Assembly: GCF_024453815.1 (NCBI RefSeq) | Contig: NZ_CP072934.1 | Span: 496,001-560,000 of the forward strand | Length of the DNA: 64,000 nt | DNA from: Corynebacterium pseudogenitalium | GTDB lineage: Bacteria; Actinomycetota; Actinomycetes; Mycobacteriales; Mycobacteriaceae | Direction: 5' to 3' | Part shown: positions 54,169-63,385 of the stretch, piece by piece | Position numbering within the stretch: position 1 is the stretch's first letter | Layout: every line of letters begins with the position of its first letter | Program-made: the position numbers and the translations under genes | Notes under the pieces: generated by a model | Told to the model about the DNA's origin: nothing | The model's input: the letters and a program-made list of their open reading frames with translations, nothing else | Database searches by the model: none

Positions 54169-55941
54169 CTACTTCAACTCCATGAGCGTTGCGCCCTTGG
54201 CCGCTTGAGCGCCCTGCTCGGCGGCCAGGCCCGTCACGACGCCATCCTTGTGCGCCTTGACCGGGTTTTCCATCTTCATCGCCTCGAGCACGACGAGGAC
54301 GTCGCCCTCAGCGACGGTGTCGCCCTCTGCCACGTTGACCTTGATTAAAGTTCCCTGCATCGGCGCCGTCACGGCGTCGCCGGATGCGGCGGTCTTCGCG
54401 GCCGATGCGCGGCGCTTCTTCGGCTTGCGAGCAGGGCCCGCACCGGGCACGAGTGCGGAAGGCAGGGCTACCTCGATGCGGCGGCCGTCAACCTCCACGG
54501 CAAACACCTGCTTATCGACGCCTGCTTCGCCCTCCACACCTTCACCATCAGCTGCGGTGACGGCTGGCATCTCGCCATCCCAGGTCTCTTCGATCCAGCG
54601 AGTGTAGACGTCGAACGAGGTGCCGTCGCCGATAAAGGCGTCGTGCTCGACCATTGCGCGGTGGAAGGGGATCACGGTCGGGATGCCCTCGACGACGTAT
54701 TCCGCAAGCGCGCGGCGGGCACGATTCAGCGCTTCCTCGCGCGTTGCGCCGTACACGATCAGCTTGGCCAGCATCGAGTCAAACTGACCGTTAATCGCCG
54801 AACCTTCGCGCACGCCGGAGTCCACGCGCACGCCGGGCCCGGCTGGCTCGCGGTAGACGTTGATCGGGCCAGGAGAAGGCATGAAGTTGATAGTTGGGTC
54901 CTCGCCGTTGATGCGGAACTCAAATGCGTGCCCGCGCGGCGTTGGGGTCTCCGTGATGCTGAGCTGCTCGCCGCGGGCGATACGGAACTGCTCGCGTACC
55001 AAGTCCAGGTCGGTGGTCAGCTCAGTGACCGGGTGCTCTACCTGGAGGCGCGTGTTGACTTCCAAGAAAGACACCAGGCCGTCAGCGCCAACCAGGTACT
55101 CTACGGTGCCTGCGCCCGAGTAGCCGGCTTCCTTACAGATCGCCTCGGCGGAGCGCTCAATGCGCTCGCGCTGCTCATCGGTGAGGAACGGTGCAGGGGC
55201 TTCCTCGATGAGCTTCTGGAAGCGGCGCTGCAGTGAGCAGTCGCGGGTACCCACGACCACGACGTTGCCGTGCTGGTCCGCGAGCACCTGCGCCTCAACG
55301 TGGCGAGCCTTATCCAGGTAGCGCTCCACGAAGCACTCGCCGCGGCCGAAAGCGGCAACGGCCTCACGGGTTGCGGACTCGAACAGCTCCGGGATTTCTT
55401 CCCGCGTATGCGCGACCTTCATACCGCGCCCGCCACCGCCGTAGGCGGCCTTAATCGCGATCGGGAGGCCGTGCTCATCTGCGAACGCAAGGACTTCCTG
55501 TTCGTCTGCGACCGGATGTTTCGTGCCGGGGGCCATCGGGGCGTCGACAGCTTCGGCGATGGCGCGGGCCGCCACCTTGTCACCCAGCGTGGCGATAGCC
55601 TCGGGGGAGGGGCCGATCCAGGTCAAACCGGCGTCGATAACTTTCTGTGCGAATTCAGCGTTTTCCGCGAGGAAACCGTAGCCGGGGTGAACGGCGTCCG
55701 CGCCCGAATCCGCCGCCACTTTGAGCAGCTTCGCCATGTCCAGATAGGTCTCTGCGGCGGTTTCCCCGCCGAGGGCGAACGCTTCATCGGCAAGGGAAAC
55801 ATATGGTGCGGCCGCGTCGCTGTCTGCGTACACCGCAACGGACGCGATGCCTTCATCCTGGGCAGCACGAATGATGCGCACCGCGATCTCGCCGCGGTTT
55901 GCAACCAACACCTTGGTCACTTGCTGATTGTGAATAGGCAC
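54169..55941 (-). CDS. accBC: Acyl-CoA carboxylase alpha chain: biotin carboxylase and biotin carrier fused (AccBC)
   Basis: 590 aa, close to the 591 aa of C. glutamicum AccBC. The biotin carboxylase part starts [19 protein letters not shown] with GGGGRGMKV, followed by a basic linker ([13 protein letters not shown]), and the biotinyl carrier with Lys556 in [10 protein letters not shown]. It charges CO2 onto biotin for AccD-type subunits (fatty acid and mycolic acid precursors). The GTG at 55941 is chosen because the family starts there; the upstream frame to 56001 is not supported. Confidence 0.93.
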   Translation of the reverse strand: MPIHNQQVTKVLVANRGEIAVRIIRAAQDEGIASVAVYADSDAAAPYVSLADEAFALGGETAAETYLDMAKLLKVAADSGADAVHPGYGFLAENAEFAQKVIDAGLTWIGPSPEAIATLGDKVAARAIAEAVDAPMAPGTKHPVADEQEVLAFADEHGLPIAIKAAYGGGGRGMKVAHTREEIPELFESATREAVAAFGRGECFVERYLDKARHVEAQVLADQHGNVVVVGTRDCSLQRRFQKLIEEAPAPFLTDEQRERIERSAEAICKEAGYSGAGTVEYLVGADGLVSFLEVNTRLQVEHPVTELTTDLDLVREQFRIARGEQLSITETPTPRGHAFEFRINGEDPTINFMPSPGPINVYREPAGPGVRVDSGVREGSAINGQFDSMLAKLIVYGATREEALNRARRALAEYVVEGIPTVIPFHRAMVEHDAFIGDGTSFDVYTRWIEETWDGEMPAVTAADGEGVEGEAGVDKQVFAVEVDGRRIEVALPSALVPGAGPARKPKKRRASAAKTAASGDAVTAPMQGTLIKVNVAEGDTVAEGDVLVVLEAMKMENPVKAHKDGVVTGLAAEQGAQAAKGATLMELK

Positions 55942-56077
55942 AAAAAATCCCGTCTTTCTCAAAGAGTCTGAGCTTTGCCGAAATATATCGGATTTTGCCA
56001 CCCTATGTTACTACTTGCCGGTAGGTCCCAGCGATTCTCATAGCGAGGAGTGCATGAAACGCGTCGCGGGGGCGCGC

Positions 56078-56761
56078 TTAATCATACGTGCCCAGCAGGT
56101 AGCTGATGGAGGAGTCCCAGCTTTCGTGGAACTTCTCGACGTCCCCCGAGGCCGCTGCGATGCCTCCGTCGGTGGCGCGAAGCTCAGCAGAGTAGTGGTT
56201 GACGAAGCCTTCGGCGGTGTAATTGCCGCGCTCCGACCATTCGAAGACAGCAGCGCCATCCCCGAGCGGCTCGATGTTGTCGATGCGACCGAAAGCCTTC
56301 ATCTCTTTGATCGGTTTGCCGTCGACGTAGAACGCTACTCCGTCGGTAATGGAGGCGCCGGTGCCAGCTGGGCGGTCCTTGTCCCCGAGTGAGCCGCGGA
56401 AGATGATCCAGCTCAGACGCTGACACGGGTCGTAGTGATTGTCGATGTCCTCGATCCAGTAGTTGAAGTCGCTGCCATCATCAGCGGGCATGCGCCCGGG
56501 CGTCGAGTTGGAGGGGTATGCCTCGCGTGGATCATTGGGTAGCTGGACACACGCATCCGCATTATTCTGCTGCGCTGGCTGCTTGGCAGGCGATGAGGCG
56601 GTGTCAGGGGTGTCTGAGGACGAGGGCTCTTCCACCACGGTGGTCTGTGTAATGGTGATGACGGGTGGTGTGTCTGTTTCGGAGCTGCACGCGGTGAAGG
56701 TCAGTGGTGCCAATACCGCGAGAGTGGCAGCTGATGCGCGGTTGAAAAGCATGCGTGTCAT
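56078..56761 (-). CDS. LppP/LprE family lipoprotein
   Basis: 227 aa, exported and lipid-anchored (lipobox FTAC, Cys25). A Thr/Ser/Glu-rich linker to about residue 65 is followed by the conserved domain with two cysteines (CVQLP and DPCQRLSW) and aromatic pairs typical of the LppP/LprE family of mycolic-acid bacteria. The function is unknown. It lies on the same strand as accBC, 136 bp away, so a shared transcript is not likely. Confidence 0.7.
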   Translation of the reverse strand: MTRMLFNRASAATLAVLAPLTFTACSSETDTPPVITITQTTVVEEPSSSDTPDTASSPAKQPAQQNNADACVQLPNDPREAYPSNSTPGRMPADDGSDFNYWIEDIDNHYDPCQRLSWIIFRGSLGDKDRPAGTGASITDGVAFYVDGKPIKEMKAFGRIDNIEPLGDGAAVFEWSERGNYTAEGFVNHYSAELRATDGGIAAASGDVEKFHESWDSSISYLLGTYD

Positions 56762-56794
56762 GGTTTCGTCCTGGGGTTAGATGAGAGGGGTGTG

Positions 56795-56836
56795 GTGACG
56801 CTGCCTGGGTCGGCGTCGGAAAGCATTTGGCGACAG
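56795..56836 (-). pseudogene. Fragment matching the 3' end of the DUF3151 gene
   Basis: The 42 bp are 36/42 identical to 60096-60137, the end of the DUF3151 gene at 60083. Read on the - strand it encodes CRQMLSDADPGSVTT against CRQMLSDADPDSVTT. The rest of that gene is absent here, and the frame runs on out of register. It is a relic of a partial duplication. Confidence 0.75.
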
Positions 56837-56975
56837 ACTATCAGTTTGTGCTTGTCGACGAGCCAGCGCTTACTGCGTGCCAGGGGGTTCGTGCTTGGCG
56901 CCGGAACACACAGGGCACTCGTCCAAGTGCCTGCTTGCCGACGCCACGTGGCACCCCAGCGTTACACTACGAGGC

Positions 56976-57347
56976 ATGCTACGGATGGACGACTTTGCCT
57001 CAGTGATCTATTCGGCGGGCAAGGTTTTCGACAACCTCCGTACCAGACGGCTTGCGACTGAGGAGTTCTTGGCAAATGGCAGCACTGCCGGAATCGCCTC
57101 GCGGGCTGACTTGCAGCTGCTCCAAGACCTGCAGGACGCTGCACGAATTGCGCTGCGTGCGAAACACGACCGGCAGCCGGTGACCGCCGAGCTTGTGTGC
57201 GCACTCAACGCCGCGATCCTATGCGTAGCCGCGGGGTGCAGACACGGGGAAAGTGATTCCTGGCAGCCAACCTGGCAATGGGTTGGAGAGCAGGAGAGAC
57301 TCAGAATTAGTCTCCGTAGTTCGCGAGGTAACGGATCTTCGGTGTGA
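56976..57347 (+). pseudogene. Truncated Fic-family-like protein (N-terminal part only)
   Basis: 123 codons. The start (MLRMDDFASVIYSAGKVFDN) and LLQDLQDAARIALRAK...VTAELVCALNAAI look like the N-terminal helices of Fic/DOC proteins, but the HPFxxGNGR AMP-transfer motif is absent and the end is unlike the family. A -10 element TACACT lies 7 bases before the ATG, so it may still be read as a leaderless mRNA. I treat it as a remnant; the family call is by resemblance only. Confidence 0.4.
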
Positions 57348-57477
57348 TCTCCACACGGCCTTTGCCCTCGCGGTGGCGCTTCATGATGAGCTTGGCCGCG
57401 GCGATCTGGCCCGCGTTCGGAGGAACGTTGGTCTTTGGGACGTAAAACTCTTGATTAGGGGTACGGCGCTTTTCCAT
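57307..57477 (-). CDS. Small basic protein of unknown function
   Basis: 56 aa: MEKRRTPNQEFYVPKTNV at the start, a helical Lys/Arg/Ala-rich middle (AAAKLIMKRHREGKGR), ending RYLANYGD. I do not recognise it. AGGTG lies about 7 bases before the ATG. The stop of a further small frame (57483) is 5 bases upstream, so the two are coupled. Its 3' end overlaps the Fic-like remnant on the opposite strand. Confidence 0.5.
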   Translation of the reverse strand: MEKRRTPNQEFYVPKTNVPPNAGQIAAAKLIMKRHREGKGRVEITPKIRYLANYGD

Positions 57478-57482
57478 TTATG

Positions 57483-57707
57483 TCACCTGCTCTCGGAGTC
57501 CCAACTCCTGGTTATTTGCTTGATTAATGAATCGACGAGGTCATTCTCATTATTTCCTAGGAAGGGCGCGTCATCAAGCGCATCGATGGCAGCGACACCG
57601 ATGGCGACGACTTCTGGCTCTTTTGATACGCAAAGGTCCGTCGCCCAACGCAAATTTGAGCCCCACAAACGGGATGGGCTGGGAAGTGGTCCGCCCTGTC
57701 CTCGCAA
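57483..57707 (-). CDS. Small AT-richer open frame, possibly a gene fragment
   Basis: Up to 74 aa from a TTG at 57707; a shorter TTG start is possible. The C-terminal half (EPEVVAIGVAAIDALDD, then NNENDLVDSLIKQI) reads like a real helical protein. The N-terminal part is low quality. No family recognised. It is more AT-rich than its neighbours and sits in a decayed islet. The stretch 57708-57823 to the right holds nothing that I can identify. Confidence 0.35.
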   Translation of the reverse strand: MRGQGGPLPSPSRLWGSNLRWATDLCVSKEPEVVAIGVAAIDALDDAPFLGNNENDLVDSLIKQITRSWDSESR

Positions 57708-57823
57708 AGCTTGACGTGACCGGTCGTATCACTCTCGCTCAGCCACGACGGCGACTACGCCACCGCCACCTGCCTGATATGTGCTTAGAAGTCCGGTGCG
57801 ACTGGCCGCCAACCTGTTCTGGC

Positions 57824-58690
57824 TTAGCGTTCGCCGCGCTCCACTGGCACGCGCACCATGTTTCCCCACTCCGCCCACGAGCCGTCGTAGAGCGAAACCT
57901 GCTCGAAGCCGAGCACGTGCTTCAGCACGAACCAGGTGTGGGCCGCGCTTTCGCCGAGCTGGCAATAGACCACAGTCGGTGTAGCAGGGTCGAAGTCTTT
58001 ATAGACGTGCGCAATGTCGTCCCTGCCCTTGAGGCGCGCGTTCGGGAACACGGAGTTGCCCCACGGCACGTTCACTGCGCCGGGGATGTGCCCGTGGCGC
58101 AGAGTATCGACGCCACCATCCTTTGCGGCCGCCTCTGCTCCTGCGTAATGCTCGGGCGAGCGGGCGTCGATAAGCTGGGCGGGGGTTTCCTGCAGCAGCT
58201 CAGATGCGAAGGTGCGAAGCGGGGCGTCCTGGCGCTCGACTACCGGGTACTCAGTGCGTGGGTACTCCGGCACCGCGAAGGAGGTATCGCGCTCTTCACC
58301 CATCCAGGCGTCGCGGCCGCCGTCGAGGATGCGCACATCCGGGTGACCGAACAGCTCGAAGACCCACGCCGTGTAGGCGGCCCACCAGTTGGAGCGGTCG
58401 CCGTAGATCACCACGGTATCGTCGCGGGAGATGCCGCGCGCGCTCATGAGTTCTGCGAAGGCCTCGCCGTCGATAAAGTCGCGCTGCACAGGATCATTGA
58501 GGTCGTTGTGCCAATCGATCCGGACGGCGCCTGGGATGTGCCCAATGTCGTAGAGGAAGGCGTCCTCGTCGCTTTCGACCACCCGCAGACCCGGCATGCC
58601 CAAGCGTGCAGAAAGCCACGCGGCTGACACGAATCGTTCCGGATGTGCGTAGTTCGCAAACTGCGAGTGATCGTCGAGTTCGATGCCCAC
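57824..58690 (-). CDS. sseA: Thiosulfate sulfurtransferase (rhodanese, two domains)
   Basis: 288 aa. Tandem rhodanese domains; the N-terminal one is inactive (no Cys, VVIYGDRSN at the loop), the C-terminal one has Cys243 in VVYCQLGESAAHTW, the active loop. It moves the sulfane sulfur of thiosulfate to cyanide or a cellular acceptor. GTG start with GGAGG upstream. The gene lies near accBC and maf as in C. glutamicum. Confidence 0.9.
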   Translation of the reverse strand: MGIELDDHSQFANYAHPERFVSAAWLSARLGMPGLRVVESDEDAFLYDIGHIPGAVRIDWHNDLNDPVQRDFIDGEAFAELMSARGISRDDTVVIYGDRSNWWAAYTAWVFELFGHPDVRILDGGRDAWMGEERDTSFAVPEYPRTEYPVVERQDAPLRTFASELLQETPAQLIDARSPEHYAGAEAAAKDGGVDTLRHGHIPGAVNVPWGNSVFPNARLKGRDDIAHVYKDFDPATPTVVYCQLGESAAHTWFVLKHVLGFEQVSLYDGSWAEWGNMVRVPVERGER

Positions 58691-58985
58691 GGTGAGTTAA
58701 CCTCCAATAGCAATGGCCAATAACACAGAGCGAAGTTATTTACTGCCCCTCACCCTACATGTCAAGGAAAATAGGTGACGCAAAATTCCGCAAAAACGGG
58801 TCCAGTGTGCTCGGTGTCACTCGCGTGCGCAGGGTGTATTCACGGGGGTTATACGCGGTGTGAATTTGGGCACGTTTTCCCAGGCGAGTGCGGAAAAATT
58901 CATCCTGCCAAATAAAGTTACTAATTGGAACATATAGACACCCGTTTCCACCCACAAGGTGGGACAATGACTAGAAAGGTGCCCC

Positions 58986-60044
58986 ATGCATAAAGCTATC
59001 GTCGTATTCGAGGTCGAGGGCGGCTCGGATAAGTATTTCGACGGACACCGGAAAGACACCATGCCGATCGTCAACGCGATCAAGGCTATGGGATGGCACG
59101 CCGAAGTTGTCTTCTACCGCCCCGAGTGGAAAGACGCGATCTACACCTACGTCTCCGAGAACTTTGACGGCTACATTTCCCGCGTAAACCCAGGCAACAT
59201 CCCTGGCGGTGAGAAGGGCTACTTCGACCTGCTCACCAGCCTTTCGGTTGCGGGCCTGGTCGGCATGTCCACGCCGGGCGAGATGATGGCCTACGGCGCG
59301 AAGGACGCCCTGGTGAAGCTGAAGGACACCGACCTCGTCCCGTCCGACACCGCCGCCTACTACGACGTCGATACCTTCCATGAGACCTTCCCGACGTCCC
59401 TGTCCTACGGCGAGCGCGTGCTGAAGCAGAACCGTGGCTCAACCGGCGAGGGCATCTGGCGCGTCCGCATCGCTGACGAGGACCTCGCGGCCTCCGTCGA
59501 GCCGGGCACCGCGCTGCCACTGGACACCAAGATCCGCTGCACCGAGGCCGTCGACAACCACACCGAGACGCGCGAGCTCGGCGAGTTCATGACCTTCTGC
59601 AACCAGTACATCGTTGGCGACAACGGCATGCTGGTGGACATGCGCTTCATGCCACGCATCGTCGAGGGCGAGATCCGCATTCTGCTCGTCGGCCCGCACC
59701 CGGTGTTCGTTGTGCACAAGAAGCCGGCAGAGGGCGGCGACAACTTCTCTGCAACCCTGTTCTCCGGCGCAACGTACACCTACGACAAGCCAGAGGCATG
59801 GCAGGAGCTCATCGACATGTTCGCTGAGGCCCGCCCGGTCATCGCCGAGAACCTCGGCGGCGACAACATCCCGCTCATCTGGACCGCGGACTTCATGCTG
59901 GCCGACGGCGAGAACGGCGAGGACACCTACGTGCTCGGCGAGATCAACTGCTCCTGCGTTGGCTTTACCTCCGAGCTCGACATGGGCATCCAGGAGCTCG
60001 TTGCGCAGGAGGCAATCAAGCGCGTTGAGGCGAAGTTCGCCTAG
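58986..60044 (+). CDS. Cj0069-family protein (ATP-grasp-like fold)
   Basis: 352 aa, cytosolic. The start (AIVVFEVEGGSDKYFDGHRKDTMPI), the SRVNPGNIPGG segment and the C-terminal LGEINCSCVGF match the Cj0069 family, whose fold resembles ATP-grasp ligases (VLKQNRGSTGEGIWRV as the nucleotide-binding part). The reaction is not known. It starts 8 bases after AGAAAGG. The 295-bp region upstream is AT-rich and holds a small repeat (CCACC/GGTGG at 58941-58959) but no recognisable operator. Confidence 0.8.
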   Translation: MHKAIVVFEVEGGSDKYFDGHRKDTMPIVNAIKAMGWHAEVVFYRPEWKDAIYTYVSENFDGYISRVNPGNIPGGEKGYFDLLTSLSVAGLVGMSTPGEMMAYGAKDALVKLKDTDLVPSDTAAYYDVDTFHETFPTSLSYGERVLKQNRGSTGEGIWRVRIADEDLAASVEPGTALPLDTKIRCTEAVDNHTETRELGEFMTFCNQYIVGDNGMLVDMRFMPRIVEGEIRILLVGPHPVFVVHKKPAEGGDNFSATLFSGATYTYDKPEAWQELIDMFAEARPVIAENLGGDNIPLIWTADFMLADGENGEDTYVLGEINCSCVGFTSELDMGIQELVAQEAIKRVEAKFA

Positions 60045-60082
60045 TCGCGTTTAGCCATACGAGCCATGGCGCCGCCCGGGGT

Positions 60083-60478
60083 TTAGAGCAGCGTAGTTAC
60101 GCTGTCCGGGTCGGCATCGGAAAGCATCTGGCGGCAGCGGTCGTACTCGGCGTCGTCGCCAATGGCCTTGGAGGCCAGGGCGAGCATCGCGATAGCCTTG
60201 AGCACCGGCACGTTCGCCTCGTGTGAGGTCGGAACCGGGCCCCAGCCCTTCCAGCCGTTGGCGCGCAACCGGTCGAGCGAGCGGTGGTAGCCGGTGCGGG
60301 CGTACGCGTAGGCGACGATCGTGTCGCCGTCTGCCAGCTCGCGCTCGGCGCGGGCGGCCCACACGGCGGGGGAGTCAGGGTGTGCGACGGCGGTGGCGTC
60401 GGCGAGCAGATCGCAGCCGGTGGCTGGGTCTTCTGGGAGGTGGATCGGGTCAGGGGCAAGCATGTCGTTGAACTTCAT
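60083..60478 (-). CDS. DUF3151-domain protein
   Basis: 131 aa, cytosolic, helical. The sequence FNDMLAPDPIHLPEDPA at the start and AYARTGYHRSLDRLRANGWKG in the middle are typical of DUF3151, a small actinobacterial family of unknown function. It lies 5 bp after maf on the same strand and so is probably the last gene of accD-accE-maf-DUF3151. A 42-bp copy of its 3' end lies at 56795. Confidence 0.85.
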   Translation of the reverse strand: MKFNDMLAPDPIHLPEDPATGCDLLADATAVAHPDSPAVWAARAERELADGDTIVAYAYARTGYHRSLDRLRANGWKGWGPVPTSHEANVPVLKAIAMLALASKAIGDDAEYDRCRQMLSDADPDSVTTLL

Positions 60479-60483
60479 GCCGA

Positions 60484-61077
60484 CTAGGATACCCAGAACT
60501 CCGACGTGTCCAGTCCGAAGTGATAGAGGCAGCGCCGCAGCAGCGGCATCGACAAGCCGATGACGCTGGTTGGGTCGCCGTCAATGGAGTCAATAAACCA
60601 GGAGCCGAGCGCCTCGAGCGTAAACGCGCCCGCGCACTGCAGCGGCTGGCCGGAATTGGCGTAGGCGACGATGTCGGCGTCGCTTGCCTCACCGAAGCGG
60701 ATGGTGGTGCGCACAGTGTCCGTGACCCACTCGCCGTTGTAGGCGACGGCGTGGCCGGTGAGCAGCTCTGCGGCCTTGCCGCGTTGCGCACGCCAGCGCT
60801 CGATCGTGGCCTCAACGGTGTGCGGCTTGCCCAGCAGCTGGCCGTCCAGAAGCAGCATGGAATCGCAGCCGACCACGACGTCGTTAGGGAACTCGCCGGC
60901 GACGGTCTCAGCCTTAGCGCGGGCGAGGGCGGCGACGGTGTGCGCTGGTGGGGCGTCGACAAGCGAGGCGATCACCGCATCCTCGTCGATGTTGGCGGGC
61001 CGAAGCACCGGCTTGATGCCGCCCTGCTCGAGCAACATTCGGCGCGACGGCGACTGTGAGGCGAGAACAATCCGCAT
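60484..61077 (-). CDS. maf: Maf-type nucleoside triphosphate pyrophosphatase
   Basis: 197 aa. The family start VLASQSPSRRMLLEQGGI, the catalytic VVGCDSMLLLDG and SVIGLSMPLL near the end are visible. Maf proteins hydrolyse non-canonical or modified nucleoside triphosphates. It starts 3 bp after the accE stop. Confidence 0.9.
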   Translation of the reverse strand: MRIVLASQSPSRRMLLEQGGIKPVLRPANIDEDAVIASLVDAPPAHTVAALARAKAETVAGEFPNDVVVGCDSMLLLDGQLLGKPHTVEATIERWRAQRGKAAELLTGHAVAYNGEWVTDTVRTTIRFGEASDADIVAYANSGQPLQCAGAFTLEALGSWFIDSIDGDPTSVIGLSMPLLRRCLYHFGLDTSEFWVS

Positions 61078-61080
61078 GGC

Positions 61081-61284
61081 TTAGGAGTACGTCGAAGGGG
61101 AGAACGCGAGCGGGTTAAACAGAGTCGGCGCATGCACCGGCGATGGCGCTACGCCCCACAGGTTGCGCTGCCCGCGCTTCGCCGCCTGCGCCTGCTGCTG
61201 CAGTTGCTCCAGCACGAGGCGCAGCGCCTCGACCTCCTCGGGGGAGGGGTTGCCTTTCACAACGTCGAAGGGGAGGGAAGACAT
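61081..61284 (-). CDS. accE: Acyl-CoA carboxylase epsilon subunit AccE
   Basis: 67 aa. The N-terminal helix (FDVVKGNPSPEEVEALRLVL) is the AccE signature. AccE bridges AccBC and AccD subunits in actinobacterial acyl-CoA carboxylases. It follows accD by 15 bp. A short Gln-rich helix and a NLWG segment before a Pro/Ser tail complete the protein. Confidence 0.88.
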   Translation of the reverse strand: MSSLPFDVVKGNPSPEEVEALRLVLEQLQQQAQAAKRGQRNLWGVAPSPVHAPTLFNPLAFSPSTYS

Positions 61285-61299
61285 ACGTTCCTTTCGTGG

Positions 61300-62826
61300 T
61301 TACAGCGGCAGGTTGCCGTGCTTCTTCTGCGGCGGATAGACAACCTTGCGCTCCAGCAGGCGCAGGCCCTCCACGACCTGGGCGCGGGTGTCGCTAGGTG
61401 CGATGACGGCGTCGACAAGGCCGCGCTCGGTAGCGACGTAGGGGTTGAGGTTTTCTTCCTCGTACGCCTGCGTATCGACGCCCAACGCCTCAGCAGCCGT
61501 CGGTGCGTCAGCCAGCGCGATCTGCGCGGTCGGCCACGCGAAGACAAGGTCAGCGCCCAGGCCCTTCGAGCCGAGCACCGAGTAGGCGGTGCCGAGCGCC
61601 TTGCGCGTGATCACAGTAATGGTGCCCACCTGGGCCTCAGCGAAGGCGTACGCCAGCGTGGACGCAGCGGACAGGGCGCCTGCCTGCTCCTCCTCGACGG
61701 TCGGGACGAAGCCTGGGCAGTCCACGATGTGCAGCAGCGGCAGGTTGAACGCGTCGCAGGTGCGGATGAAGCGCGCGGCCTTTCGGGCAGCGTCGGCGCT
61801 CAGGCAGCCAGCGAGCACACTTGGCTGCGTGGCTACGATGCCGAGCGCCCGACCGTCAATGTGCGCAAACCCGGTGACGACGTTGCCGGCGTGGGCGCCG
61901 CCGAGCTCGTAGAAGTCGCCGTCGGTGATCGTCTCGATGACGGTGGTGATGTCGTATGGCTGGGCGTCCTCGTCGGGAACCAGGGAGTCAAGCACGCTGG
62001 CGTCAGCGCCCTCGGCGGCGTCAGCCACGGGAGCAGCCGCGCGGTTGTTCAGCGGCAGGTAGCTCATGAGCTTGCGCACCTCGTCGACAGCCTGCTCGTC
62101 GGTGCTGACGCGAATGTTTGCAACACCAGTGGTGGCCGCGTGGACGTCCGCGCCGCCGAGCTGCTCCGCGGTCACCTCGCTACCAGCGACCTTGGAGGCG
62201 ACGTCGGTTGCGGCCAGATGAAGGCTTGCGCCATCAACCATGATGCGCATGTCAGCCAGCGGGACGGTGGTGGCAGCAAGCGTGGCAACCTCGCCGACAA
62301 CCACGGCGATCTGCGGCACCAGGCCAGAAGCCTGCGTCGCAGCACGCAGGATCTTCGCCTGCATATGCGCCGTGACGACGCCCTCCTGCCAGCGCGGGCC
62401 GAGCGAGTCGTAGAACCCGATTACCGGCACGCCAGTCTTTGCGGCCAGCTCGTAGACTTTGAGGATCTTCTCGGCGTACACCTCGCCGATGCCGCCGTCG
62501 AAAATGGTGGCGTCCTGGGAGAATACGCACACGCGGCGGCCGTCGATGAGGCCATAGCCGGCCACGACACCATCCGTCGACGGCTTGGTGCGGTCCATCT
62601 TGTATGCCTCGACGCGGTGGCGTGCCAGCGCGTCGACCTCCACGAAGGAGCCCGCGTCCAACAAACGCTCGACACGCTCACGCGCAGTCAGGTCCCCGGC
62701 CTCGTGGACCGCGTCGATCGCGTCCTGGCCAAGCGGCGCCTGGGCCTCGTCAAGCCGGTTGCGCAGATCTTGGATACGGCCTGCAGTCGTCGACATGTCA
62801 GGTTTGGAAGAAGATTTATCGCCCAT
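61300..62826 (-). CDS. Acyl-CoA carboxylase beta subunit (carboxyltransferase) with altered active-site motifs
   Basis: 508 aa, two crotonase-like halves. It is the AccD/DtsR partner of AccBC, in the place of accD2 of C. glutamicum. General features (DLTARERVERLLD, FSQDATIFDGGIGEVYAEK, YSVLGSKGLGADL, AWPTAQIAL, ending KKHGNLPL) are kept. The glycine-rich oxyanion-hole motifs are not: SGGARIQEG is SLGPRWQEG (141-149), the PCAGGAVYSPA region is GEVATLAATTVPL (178-190), and the second-half QExGGIIRxGAK is EEEQAGALSAAST (378-390). Activity or partner role may therefore differ. ATG 62826 follows GAGG. Confidence 0.85.
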   Translation of the reverse strand: MGDKSSSKPDMSTTAGRIQDLRNRLDEAQAPLGQDAIDAVHEAGDLTARERVERLLDAGSFVEVDALARHRVEAYKMDRTKPSTDGVVAGYGLIDGRRVCVFSQDATIFDGGIGEVYAEKILKVYELAAKTGVPVIGFYDSLGPRWQEGVVTAHMQAKILRAATQASGLVPQIAVVVGEVATLAATTVPLADMRIMVDGASLHLAATDVASKVAGSEVTAEQLGGADVHAATTGVANIRVSTDEQAVDEVRKLMSYLPLNNRAAAPVADAAEGADASVLDSLVPDEDAQPYDITTVIETITDGDFYELGGAHAGNVVTGFAHIDGRALGIVATQPSVLAGCLSADAARKAARFIRTCDAFNLPLLHIVDCPGFVPTVEEEQAGALSAASTLAYAFAEAQVGTITVITRKALGTAYSVLGSKGLGADLVFAWPTAQIALADAPTAAEALGVDTQAYEEENLNPYVATERGLVDAVIAPSDTRAQVVEGLRLLERKVVYPPQKKHGNLPL

Positions 62827-62931
62827 ATCGCCTCAGTCTAACTAGCACGGAAAGAAAACCACATTATAAATCGCGCGGCGGGGCCCTTATGTTTCAGGTG
62901 CCAGGACGCCAACACGGCACGGGCAACGCGC

Positions 62932-63354
62932 TTAGCGCATGCTCGGGTCCTTGAAAATGCTCCACGCAGCTGAGATCAGCGGCAGCTGCAGCGGAAGTCG
63001 ACCGATGCTGATCACCTGCTTTTGCCACGGCTTGTTGCGCCACTGGCGGGCCATCTCGAAGTTCGCAGGCCACACGGCCAGCAAGAGCGCTGCTGCGAAG
63101 CCACCACCGAGTTTGCGCAGCTTCGGCGCACGTTTCTGGTGTCCCGCATGTGACGCCGGGCCAAGCTTGGGCGCGGCCAGCAGCACAGCAGCTGCCAACT
63201 CCGCGGCGCCGGACGCGTAGGTATACGTCCGGGCCTCACCTGGGAGGGACTCGGGAACGATCGAATCGAAAGGTTCTGGTTTGATGAAGTGCAGGATGCC
63301 GGCCACCCCGAACGTCGGGATGAGTGCCTTGCGGAGGAAACGTTGAATCGTCAT
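62932..63354 (-). CDS. DoxX-like membrane protein
   Basis: 140 aa, about four hydrophobic segments (ALIPTFGVAGILHFI, GAAELAAAVLLAA, GGGFAAALLLAVWPANFEMA, LPLQLPLISAAWSI). The order and the GILHFIKPEPFD, PANFEMA motifs fit small DoxX-like proteins. The role is unknown. The ATG lies 31 bp from the divergent birA. Confidence 0.75.
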   Translation of the reverse strand: MTIQRFLRKALIPTFGVAGILHFIKPEPFDSIVPESLPGEARTYTYASGAAELAAAVLLAAPKLGPASHAGHQKRAPKLRKLGGGFAAALLLAVWPANFEMARQWRNKPWQKQVISIGRLPLQLPLISAAWSIFKDPSMR

Positions 63355-63385
63355 GTGTCTAACAGTAGCGCTAGATTAGGTCAAC

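Noticed and set aside
58941..58959. CCACC/GGTGG repeat before the Cj0069-family gene, as an operator or terminator
   Set aside because: The stem is 5 bp only, the repeat has an equal alternative pairing, and no T tract follows.
61132..62841. A 569-codon + strand open frame
   Set aside because: It is antisense to accE and accD; the codon pattern supports the - strand genes.
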